64,000 bases of DNA from Syntrophorhabdus sp. (GTDB lineage Bacteria; Desulfobacterota; Syntrophorhabdia; Syntrophorhabdales; Syntrophorhabdaceae): contig JAAYAK010000204.1 in NCBI GenBank assembly GCA_012719415.1, positions 62,001-126,000 of the forward strand, read 5' to 3'. The number at the start of each line of letters is the position of its first letter. Position 1 is the stretch's first letter. The position numbers and the translations under genes are program-made. Below the pieces are notes generated by a model. It ran no database searches. It saw only the letters and a list, made by a program, of their open reading frames with translations, and had not been told where the DNA came from. Of this stretch, positions 36,397 to 43,603 are shown one piece after another.

Positions 36397-38211
36397 ATGG
36401 TAAAGGCGAGCCAGGATACAGCGGGTAGGATGGCAGGCAACTCAGGGAGAAAGAAGGTGTGTTTTGTCGCCACTCTCGAGATGTCCGTGAGGGCCTTTCT
36501 CGTGGACCATATGTCGTTGCTTCAGGATACCTTCGAACTGAGCGTCATATGCTCGACGGAGGACCCGGGATTCCTTGCAGATTATGGGGTCAGGGCGAAG
36601 GTCATCCCCCTTGCCATCCCCCGGAGCGTCTCGCCCGTGAGCGACGTGAAAGCGCTTCTCGCGCTATTCAGGATATTCAGGGAGGAGCGTTTCGACATCG
36701 TGCATTCCATCATGCCCAAGTCGGGTCTGCTCGCCATGACGGCCGCCTTCGCCGCCCGTGTGCCCGCGAGGGTCCACACCTTTACGGGACAGGTATGGAA
36801 GAACCTGAGGGGCATAAAGCGGCTTGTCCTCAAGACCATGGACAGGGTGCTCGTTGCCTGTGCCACGGAGGTCCTCATCGACAGCCCTTCCCAGAGGGAG
36901 TTCCTCATCGCGGAAGGCATCGTGGGACGCGACGGGTCGGCGGTCATAGCGAACGGGTCCATGTGCGGCGTCGACGCCGGGAGGTTCCGTTTCGATGAGG
37001 AAGCAAGGATGGCCATCCGGAAGGATCTCCGCATCGGGTCCACCGAGACGGTCTTCTTTTTCCTCGGACGATTGAAGAGGGACAAGGGCATCCTCGACCT
37101 AGCCCGGGCGTTCGCCGGGGTTTGCGCGACGGTTAAGGCGGGGGTGCATCTGATCCTTGCCGGTCCCGACGAGGAGAATATGAAAGAGAAGGTCCTCGAG
37201 ATATGCTCACGATGTGCGGAAAGAGTGCACCTGACGGGACCCGCGAATGCCCCGGAGAGACTCATGTCGGCATCTGACATCCTGTGCCTTCCGAGCTACC
37301 GGGAGGGGTTCGGACTTGTCGTCATAGAGGGGGCGGCCGTGGGCCTTCCCTCCATAGGGTCGAGAATATACGGCATCACCGATGCCATCGAGGAGGGCGT
37401 CACGGGCATGCTTTTTGAAATGGGCTCCCACCACGACCTCATGCTCAAAATGATGAAGTTCGTTGAAGACCCCTCTCTGGCGCGGAGGATGGGGGAACGG
37501 GCCCGCACCTTTGCCCTCGACATGTTCTCCCGGGAGAGGGTCACCGGCGCCATGGTTGAATACTACAGGGTGCTTGGCGGCCGTCCGCGTCTGTCCTTCA
37601 CGAAGAGAGCCTTCGACATTGCCCTTTCCCTGCTCGGGATCGTCGCGCTCGGAATCCCCATGTTGGCCATCGCGCTGGTTATCTACATGTCCATGGGCAG
37701 CCCCGTCCTGTTCAGACAGATGCGTCCCGGCTACCGCGGGAGGCCGTTCTCGATCATGAAGTTCCGCACCATGACGGAGGGCAGGAACGTTGTGGGGGAT
37801 CTGCTGCCGGACGGGGCGCGATTGACACCTGTGGGAAGGATAGTTCGGGCATTGAGCCTCGACGAACTGCCCCAGCTTTTCAATGTTCTCCTGGGCGACC
37901 TCAGTTTTGTGGGGCCAAGGCCGCTTCTCATGCACTACATGCCCCTGTACAACGAGCACCAGGCGAGGCGCCACGATGTGAGACCGGGCATCACGGGCTG
38001 GGCGCAGGTCAACGGCCGGAATGCCATCTCGTGGGAAGAGAGGCTCGACCTCGACGTCTGGTACGTTGACCACGGGAGCTTCTCCCTCGACCTCAGGATC
38101 CTCTGGATGACCGCTGTGAACGTGGTGAAGAGACAGGGCATTTCCGCCGAGGGTTTCGAGACCATGCCCGAATTCAAAGGCTCCAAAAAGCGGGGAGCGG
38201 ACGATAAGTAG
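36397..38211 (+). CDS. Bifunctional GT4 glycosyltransferase fused to a phosphoglycosyl transferase
   Basis: The 604-residue protein joins two enzymes. Residues about 12-390 form a GT-B fold: VCFVATLEMSVRAFLVDHM, FFLGRLKRDKGILDLA and SYREGFGLVVIEGAAVG with EX7E. Residues about 400-600 form a monotopic phosphoglycosyl transferase: hydrophobic helix AFDIALSLLGIVALGIPMLAIAL, KFRTM, LSLDELPQLFN with the Asp-Glu dyad, VGPRPLL and GITGWAQVNGRNA. Such a protein could prime the lipid carrier and add the second sugar. ATG 36397 is given; ATG 36430 is an alternative. Neither has a good Shine-Dalgarno sequence. Confidence 0.88.
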   Translation: MVKASQDTAGRMAGNSGRKKVCFVATLEMSVRAFLVDHMSLLQDTFELSVICSTEDPGFLADYGVRAKVIPLAIPRSVSPVSDVKALLALFRIFREERFDIVHSIMPKSGLLAMTAAFAARVPARVHTFTGQVWKNLRGIKRLVLKTMDRVLVACATEVLIDSPSQREFLIAEGIVGRDGSAVIANGSMCGVDAGRFRFDEEARMAIRKDLRIGSTETVFFFLGRLKRDKGILDLARAFAGVCATVKAGVHLILAGPDEENMKEKVLEICSRCAERVHLTGPANAPERLMSASDILCLPSYREGFGLVVIEGAAVGLPSIGSRIYGITDAIEEGVTGMLFEMGSHHDLMLKMMKFVEDPSLARRMGERARTFALDMFSRERVTGAMVEYYRVLGGRPRLSFTKRAFDIALSLLGIVALGIPMLAIALVIYMSMGSPVLFRQMRPGYRGRPFSIMKFRTMTEGRNVVGDLLPDGARLTPVGRIVRALSLDELPQLFNVLLGDLSFVGPRPLLMHYMPLYNEHQARRHDVRPGITGWAQVNGRNAISWEERLDLDVWYVDHGSFSLDLRILWMTAVNVVKRQGISAEGFETMPEFKGSKKRGADDK

Positions 38212-38221
38212 AGGTGTCATC

Positions 38222-38368
38222 GTGGTCGAAGCACTGCGCGCGAAAGAAGACAGGGACTCTCGTTTCGGCAAGGACATGGGATGCCGCAACGCATGGGGCC
38301 GTAAGGGCGAGATTCCCCGTGATGTCATCGGGGCGGGCACACCGGCGGGGCAAGGAAGAAAAGCATAG
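38222..38368 (+). other. Short open frame of unknown status (48 codons)
   Basis: The 204-base gap between the fused transferase and the dehydratase gene contains a GTG-started frame of 48 codons. AGAGG lies a few bases before it and overlaps the upstream stop. The predicted peptide is basic and has no membrane helix or recognisable motif. It may be a chance frame in GC-rich DNA. The rest of the gap is AT-richer toward 38415, with ATATAAG-like sequence, and could hold a promoter for the next gene. Confidence 0.2.
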
Positions 38369-38415
38369 AAAATGCAGCGGTATGCTGATATAAGTTTTAG
38401 GGGTTCGAAAAGACA

Positions 38416-40272
38416 ATGAAGACTCGGCTCATAGGAGGCGCGAAAAGGCTCATCGTTCTCACGAGCGATGCGGCCGTCACCGCCCTGGCTTACTGGTTCG
38501 CGTACTACCTGCGTTTCAACTTCGATATTCCGAAGATCAATTTCGCGATGTTCCTCAACACGCTGCCCGTTCTCATAGTATTCCGGGTCGCCTGCTTCTT
38601 CGTCTTCGGGCTTTACAGTGGTGTTTGGCGGTACGCCTCGATGAACGACCTGATACGCATCCTGAAGGCGACCGTCCTGAGCTCCCTGCTTTTTTCGGTG
38701 TATGTCGGCTTTGTCTACCACTTCATCGATTTCCCCCGATCCGTTTTCGTCATAGACTGGTTCATAATCCTCACCCTTGTCGGGGGGTCCCGTTTCCTGT
38801 ACAGGCTGTTCAGAGAGTTCTACCCCGTGCGGTCGACACGGTCGCGGAAGAAGGTCCTCATCATCGGTGCCGGCAGGGCGGGGGAGATGATACTCCGGGA
38901 AATGAACCAGAGCGCCCAGATCGGATATGAACCCGTCGGATTCCTGGACGACGACCGCGCGAAGAAAGGACAGAGGATCCACGGCGTCTCCGTCCTGGGG
39001 AAGATCGATGACCTGGTGAAGATCACCGCAAAGAAAGAGGCACAGGAGGCCGTGGTCGCCATACCGTCGCTGACGGGCAAGGAGATGAGGCGTATCGTCA
39101 GGCTCTGTGACGAGGCGGGGATCAGCTGCAAGACCGTCCCGGCCATAAGCGATATCCTGAACGGCAGCGTTCACGTGAACCAGATACGGGAGATCCGGAT
39201 AGAGGACGTCCTGGGGAGGGAACACGTCGAGCTCAACAGGGAGCAGATAAGGGAATACCTCACGGGCAAACGGGTGCTCGTCACGGGTGCCGCCGGCTCC
39301 ATCGGCTCCGAGCTTTGCCGGCAGATCATGAAGATGGAACCGGAGCAACTCATTCTCTATGAAAGGGTGGAGAATGAGCTTTACCGGATAAATATGGAGT
39401 TCGGCCAGGTCTATGACGGTAAACCCTACGCTATGATCCTCGGGGACATCCTCGACACCGACAGGCTTGCGCGCGTCATGGAAAGCTTCAGGCCCCAGGT
39501 CGTGTTCCATGCCGCCGCCTACAAGCATGTCCCCATCATGGAGTCTCACCCCCTCGAGGCCCTCAGGAACAACATCCAGGGGACGTACAATGTGGTCAGG
39601 GCGTCCCTCGATTCCGGGGTGGAGAAGTTCGTTCTCATCTCCACCGACAAGGCGGTGGCCCCGGCCAACGTCATGGGAGCCACAAAGCGAGTTGCCGAGC
39701 TCATCTGCCAGGGCATGAACGGACAGGGCGGCACCAGGTTCATCGCCGTCAGGTTCGGCAATGTCCTCGGCAGCGCCGGCAGCGTCATTCCCCTTTTCCA
39801 GGAACAGATACTCCGAGGAGGGCCCGTCACGGTGACCGACGCCGAGATGACACGCTATTTCATGAGCATACCCGAGGCGGCCCAGCTTGTCATGCAGGCG
39901 GGGGCCATGGGGAAGGGGGGGGAGATATTCGTCCTCGACATGGGAGAGCCGGTCAGGATACTCGACCTCGCCCACGACATGATCCGTCTCATGGGTCTTA
40001 AGATAGGGGACGACATCGACATCGTCTTCACGGGTTTGAGGCCGGGGGAGAAACTCCACGAAGAACTCGTATCCTGTGAAGAGGAGTCAGCCCGGACAAT
40101 GCACGGCAAGATCACCATGGTAAAGTCCCCACCCGTTGACTGGCCCAGACTCAGGACGGACATCGAGGATAAGGTCCTGGGCATCAGGAGCGAAGACCCG
40201 GCCGTCATACTCGATACCCTCAACACACTCATCAAGTCGTACACGGTGGAAACTCCCGGTGGAGAGAAATAG
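38416..40272 (+). CDS. Membrane-bound UDP-N-acetylhexosamine 4,6-dehydratase (CapD/PglF/WbpM type)
   Basis: The 618-residue protein has four N-terminal membrane helices (residues about 10-135), a CoA-binding-like Rossmann domain with IIGAGRAGEMILREM near residue 151, and a C-terminal dehydratase domain. That domain shows VTGAAGSIGSELC near residue 291, HAAAYKHVPIMESHP near residue 364, STDKAVAPANVMGATKR near residue 407 (Met replacing the SDR Tyr) and LRPGEKLHEEL near residue 543. Such enzymes convert UDP-GlcNAc to the 4-keto-6-deoxy sugar. It could feed the WbvR/WbvD-like pair or a bacillosamine-type route. Confidence 0.92.
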   Translation: MKTRLIGGAKRLIVLTSDAAVTALAYWFAYYLRFNFDIPKINFAMFLNTLPVLIVFRVACFFVFGLYSGVWRYASMNDLIRILKATVLSSLLFSVYVGFVYHFIDFPRSVFVIDWFIILTLVGGSRFLYRLFREFYPVRSTRSRKKVLIIGAGRAGEMILREMNQSAQIGYEPVGFLDDDRAKKGQRIHGVSVLGKIDDLVKITAKKEAQEAVVAIPSLTGKEMRRIVRLCDEAGISCKTVPAISDILNGSVHVNQIREIRIEDVLGREHVELNREQIREYLTGKRVLVTGAAGSIGSELCRQIMKMEPEQLILYERVENELYRINMEFGQVYDGKPYAMILGDILDTDRLARVMESFRPQVVFHAAAYKHVPIMESHPLEALRNNIQGTYNVVRASLDSGVEKFVLISTDKAVAPANVMGATKRVAELICQGMNGQGGTRFIAVRFGNVLGSAGSVIPLFQEQILRGGPVTVTDAEMTRYFMSIPEAAQLVMQAGAMGKGGEIFVLDMGEPVRILDLAHDMIRLMGLKIGDDIDIVFTGLRPGEKLHEELVSCEEESARTMHGKITMVKSPPVDWPRLRTDIEDKVLGIRSEDPAVILDTLNTLIKSYTVETPGGEK

Positions 40273-40278
40273 AACGAT

Positions 40279-40896
40279 ATGAGAATAATAGACGCCAGGT
40301 ACATCAAGAGCGTTCGGGCGGCCGGGGACGCAGAGGTGGGAGACCTCCCCGAGATCTGCTTCGTCGGCAGATCGAACGTGGGCAAATCGTCGCTCATAAA
40401 CGCCCTTGCGGCGCAGCGCGTCGCCAGGACCAGCTCGCGGCCGGGCGCCACGAGGATGATCAATATCTACAAGGTCCTTTATGAATCGAAGGGAAGGCGC
40501 GGCTGGGTCATCTTCTCCGATTTTCCCGGTTTCGGTTACGCTAAGGTTTCCCGGGAAATGGCCAGGGACTGGCGCAAAATGGTCGAGGGATACCTGCTCA
40601 CAAACGACCGGATCAGGCGAGTCATATGGCTCTTCGATGTGAGGCGGGACCCGGACGACCTCGACAGTATGCTCGTGGAGTGGTTCCTCGCGAAGGGGCT
40701 TCCCTTCTCACCGGTGCTCACGAAGGTCGACAAGGAGACCCAGGGCAACATTGCGAAAAAGAGGCGTTCCTTCGAGGCCTTCGTCAACGGCGCCAGGGCG
40801 CACCTCTTTTCATCCCGGACGGGATACGGTAAGAAAGAGCTACTCCTTCACATCCGCCAGGTCCTGCACGGCGAAGAGGCTGATTCGATATCGTAA
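40279..40896 (+). CDS. engB: Ribosome-assembly GTPase EngB (YihA/YsxC)
   Basis: This 205-residue GTPase takes part in large ribosomal subunit assembly. G1 is FVGRSNVGKSSLINAL at residues about 30-45, SSRPGATRMIN contains the G2 Thr, FSDFPGFGYAKV is G3, and LTKVDK is G4. Length is normal. It lies six bases after the glycan-locus dehydratase gene and ends 6 bases from the convergent pyrE gene, so it may be read from the end of the glycan operon. Confidence 0.95.
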   Translation: MRIIDARYIKSVRAAGDAEVGDLPEICFVGRSNVGKSSLINALAAQRVARTSSRPGATRMINIYKVLYESKGRRGWVIFSDFPGFGYAKVSREMARDWRKMVEGYLLTNDRIRRVIWLFDVRRDPDDLDSMLVEWFLAKGLPFSPVLTKVDKETQGNIAKKRRSFEAFVNGARAHLFSSRTGYGKKELLLHIRQVLHGEEADSIS

Positions 40897-40902
40897 GTTA
40901 TA

Positions 40903-41463
40903 TCAGGTAGAAGCCCTTACATCTTTAAGGGTGAATATAGATTTGAAGATGTAACCATTTGATACTATTGCTTCTTGGCCTCCATCAAGGCGGTCAAGGA
41001 GCGCGATGACGCCTTTCACCTTGTAGCCTTCCTTCTCGACGGCCTCGATCGCCTTCAATGAGGATCCGCCGGTGGTGACCACATCCTCCAGGATCACCAC
41101 ATTCATTCCCTTCCTCAAGTTCTTCCCACCTTCGACCCACCGGTTCGTTCCGTGACCCTTGGGTTCCTTCCGGATCAGAAAACCTCTCAGATCGTCATTC
41201 TCCAGGTGAGCCGCGAGCACGACCGAAGACACCAGGGGGTCGCCTCCGATGCTGACGCCGCCGACGGCCTCGATGCCGGGGATCTCCCGGGCCATCCTGT
41301 ACATCATCCTGCCTACCAGGTACATGCCCTCGGGGTTCAGGGTCGTCTCCTTGGCATCGATGTAGAAACTGCTTTTCTTGCCGCTGACGAGGGTGAATTC
41401 CCCCTCCTCGTATGATAGCGTCTTGAGGATGGTGAGGAGCGCTGCGCGGTCGTCTGACATCAT
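40903..41463 (-). CDS. pyrE: Orotate phosphoribosyltransferase
   Basis: PyrE attaches PRPP ribose-phosphate to orotate in pyrimidine synthesis. The 186-residue sequence has FTLVSGKKSSFYIDAKETTLNP near residue 18, IGGDPLVSS near residue 69, IRKEPKGHGTNRWVEG near residue 92 and the PRPP-binding VVILEDVVTTGGSSLKAIE near residue 120. The start (ATGATG) overlaps the purF stop, so the two are translationally coupled in a minus-strand operon with the macro-domain gene. Confidence 0.95.
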   Translation of the reverse strand: MMSDDRAALLTILKTLSYEEGEFTLVSGKKSSFYIDAKETTLNPEGMYLVGRMMYRMAREIPGIEAVGGVSIGGDPLVSSVVLAAHLENDDLRGFLIRKEPKGHGTNRWVEGGKNLRKGMNVVILEDVVTTGGSSLKAIEAVEKEGYKVKGVIALLDRLDGGQEAIVSNGYIFKSIFTLKDVRAST

Positions 41464-42848
41464 TTCTCTCCTTTGGCGAAAAGCTCCATCTGTTCCAGTT
41501 CCATACCCCAGGGGAACCGTGACGGGTATGCCCCGGAAAAACAGGCATCGCAGTATGTGTATTCGCCCTTTCCAAGGGCCTTGCGCATGCTCTCTATCGT
41601 CAGGTAGTGAAGGGAATCGGAACCCATGTACCGGTTGATCTCCTCCGGGGTGTGCGACGCGGCGATCAACTGCGAGCGGGAAGGGGTATCGATCCCGTAG
41701 AAACAGGGATACATGGTGGCCGGCGAACTCACCCGGAAATGAATTTCCTTCGCGCCGTATTGCCTCAGCATCTTGATGATCTTCCTGCCCGTGGTCGCCC
41801 TGACGATGGAGTCGTCTATAACGACGATGCGTTTGCCTTTTACGATATCACGCAGTGCGTTCAATTTCAACTTTACACCGAAATGGCGTATCGAGTCCCG
41901 TGGCTCTATGAAGGTGCGGCCCACGTAATGGTTCCTGATGAGCCCCATCTCGAAGGGGACGCCCGTTTGCTGGGAATAGCCGATGGCGGCGCTTATCCCC
42001 GAGTCGGGTATGGGGATTACCATGTCCGCGTCAACGGCGCTCTCCCTGGCAAGCTGCCTGCCCAGGGCCTTCCTCACGCTGTACACGGTCTTGCCGAACA
42101 TGTAGCTGTCGGGCCGGGCGAAGTAGATGAACTCGAAGATGCAGTGGTGATGGGTCGTCGGCTTGAAGGGTTTGTATGACGTCAGACCGTTCTGGTTGAC
42201 GACGAGTATCTCCCCCGGCTCGATCTCACGGACGTATTTGGCGCCGATGAGGTCGAAGGCGCAGTTCTCGCTCGATATGGCATAGCCGTCCCTCATCCTG
42301 CCGAGACAAAGCGGCCTGAAACCATGGGGATCGCGGACGGCGATGAGCTCATTGTTCGTGAGGGCCGCGATGGAATAGGAACCTTCCATCCTCCTCAGGG
42401 CGCTGATGAGACGGTCCACGGTGGAGTCCTCGTGGGCGAGGGCCATGAGGTGGATGATCACTTCCGTGTCGGAGGAGGACTGGAAGATGGAGCCGTAGTT
42501 CTGGAGCTCGCCCTTCACGATCTTCGCGTTCGTCAGGTTGCCGTTGTGAGCCATCGCCAGGTAACCCCGCGAGTACTCGACCATGAGGGGCTGAGCGTTC
42601 CCGATGGTGCTGGAGCCGGACGTGGAATACCTCACGTGGCCTATGGCGGACCTGCCCGGGAGCTGCGACAGGACATGGGCATCAAAGATATCGGAGACCA
42701 GTCCCATCTCGCGATGGGTCCTCATGATCTCCCCGTCGGTGCACGATATTCCCGCGCTTTCCTGGCCCCTGTGCTGAAGGGCGTGAAGGCCAAGATAGGT
42801 GAGATTGGCCGCGTCCCTGTGGTTGTATATGCCGAATATGCCGCACAT
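41460..42848 (-). CDS. purF: Amidophosphoribosyltransferase
   Basis: PurF makes 5-phosphoribosylamine from PRPP and glutamine, the first step of purine synthesis. Cys2 of MCGIFGIYNH is the N-terminal nucleophile with no propeptide to remove. The glutaminase part has GHVRYSTSG near residue 70 and AHNGNLTNA, and the synthase part has VVIDDSIVRATTGRKI near residue 345. The 462-residue length is standard. It overlaps pyrE by ATGA and follows the macro-domain gene by five bases. Confidence 0.96.
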   Translation of the reverse strand: MCGIFGIYNHRDAANLTYLGLHALQHRGQESAGISCTDGEIMRTHREMGLVSDIFDAHVLSQLPGRSAIGHVRYSTSGSSTIGNAQPLMVEYSRGYLAMAHNGNLTNAKIVKGELQNYGSIFQSSSDTEVIIHLMALAHEDSTVDRLISALRRMEGSYSIAALTNNELIAVRDPHGFRPLCLGRMRDGYAISSENCAFDLIGAKYVREIEPGEILVVNQNGLTSYKPFKPTTHHHCIFEFIYFARPDSYMFGKTVYSVRKALGRQLARESAVDADMVIPIPDSGISAAIGYSQQTGVPFEMGLIRNHYVGRTFIEPRDSIRHFGVKLKLNALRDIVKGKRIVVIDDSIVRATTGRKIIKMLRQYGAKEIHFRVSSPATMYPCFYGIDTPSRSQLIAASHTPEEINRYMGSDSLHYLTIESMRKALGKGEYTYCDACFSGAYPSRFPWGMELEQMELFAKGEK

Positions 42849-42853
42849 CGTGT

Positions 42854-43399
42854 CTATCTTCCTTCCAGCAGGCCAAGCTCCTCTACAAAGAAATCAATGA
42901 TGCCGGCATCCATGAGGCAGAAGGATATGCTCTTTAGGGATGTGGAGCCCTCCCTGAGGAACCCAGCAGTTTCGCCGACTATGATCTCGGCGCAGCGCTT
43001 CTTCGGGAAGCCGAAGATGCCCGCGCTGATGGCAGGCATGGAGATGGAGGAGAAGCCCTCCCGGTCGGCGAGAGCGAGGACGCTCCGGACCGCCTTCCTG
43101 AGCTTGTTCTCTTCGTCGCCCTCGCCCCACATGGGGCCCACGGCATGGATCACGTGGCGCGCCCTGAGCCTCCCCCCGCCGGTCAGGGCGGCGGACCCCA
43201 CCGGGACGAACCCGATCCTGTCGCTTTCCTCCTGGATGATCAGCCCGCCCCTGCGGACGATGGCGCCGGCAACCCCGCCCCCGTGCCGGAGATAGGAGTT
43301 GGCGGCATTGACGATCGCGTCGACGTCGCTTTCCGTAAGGTCACCCCTGACCACACGCAAAACGACGCCGTGAAAGTCCACTTCTTTCAATGTTTCCAT
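42854..43399 (-). CDS. Macro-domain protein (ADP-ribose/O-acetyl-ADP-ribose binding)
   Basis: The 181-residue protein is a stand-alone macro domain of the YmdB/AF1521 type. It has VVRGDLTESDVDAIVNAANSYLRHGGGVAGAIVRRGG at residues about 15-52 with the ligand-binding Asp, Asn-Ala-Ala-Asn and GGG loop, then HAVGP and SMPAISAGIFGFPK. ATG 43399 is chosen because GGAGG lies eight bases upstream; upstream in-frame ATGs at about 43435 and 43516 run into the repeat region. It probably hydrolyses or binds ADP-ribose derivatives. Coupling with purF and pyrE hints at nucleotide homeostasis. Confidence 0.92.
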   Translation of the reverse strand: METLKEVDFHGVVLRVVRGDLTESDVDAIVNAANSYLRHGGGVAGAIVRRGGLIIQEESDRIGFVPVGSAALTGGGRLRARHVIHAVGPMWGEGDEENKLRKAVRSVLALADREGFSSISMPAISAGIFGFPKKRCAEIIVGETAGFLREGSTSLKSISFCLMDAGIIDFFVEELGLLEGR

Positions 43400-43466
43400 G
43401 ACCGATCCTCCTATACAAAGCGTTTTTGCCATGCAATGGTAAAAAAGGCGTTCAAGCGTGAAGAAA

Positions 43467-43574
43467 GTTCCAAAGTTCAAGAGTTCAAGAGCAAAAGACG
43501 GGAAAACAACGGACACCTCGGGCCACTCTTCGCGGCCTTTCCTTTGAAGCCTTGAACTTTTGAACTTTTGAACC
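43467..43574. repeat. Inverted pair of TTCAAGAG/TTCAAAAG-type repeats
   Basis: One arm at 43467-43492 consists of direct GTTCAA words separated by 2-3 bases; the opposite arm at 43551-43574 consists of tandem GAACTTTT units. The arms are reverse complements in large part and about 60 bases apart. Similar words recur at 49838-49868, 57389-57405 and 58677-58694, always between genes, so this is a dispersed repeat family. It separates the divergent macro-domain and recG genes. Confidence 0.7.
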
Positions 43575-43603
43575 GCCTCTCTCTTGTTGTATTATACAAG
43601 GTG

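Noticed and set aside
37207-40059. A 950-codon open frame on the minus strand
   Set aside because: It is the antisense of the fused transferase and CapD-like dehydratase genes, whose catalytic motifs are intact. The composition is that of a shadow frame.
40914-40931. CCCTT/AAGGG hairpin near the end of engB and pyrE
   Set aside because: The stem has only five base pairs and lies inside the pyrE coding sequence.
42324-43295. A 323-codon plus-strand frame across purF and the macro-domain gene
   Set aside because: Both minus-strand genes are well-known families with good start signals; the plus-strand frame is a shadow.
43568-43603. Sigma-70 promoter TTGAAC-N16-TATTAT before recG
   Set aside because: The -35 lies in the TTGAACTTT repeat and the predicted transcript would start at about the ATG, leaving no leader for the AAGGTG ribosome site.
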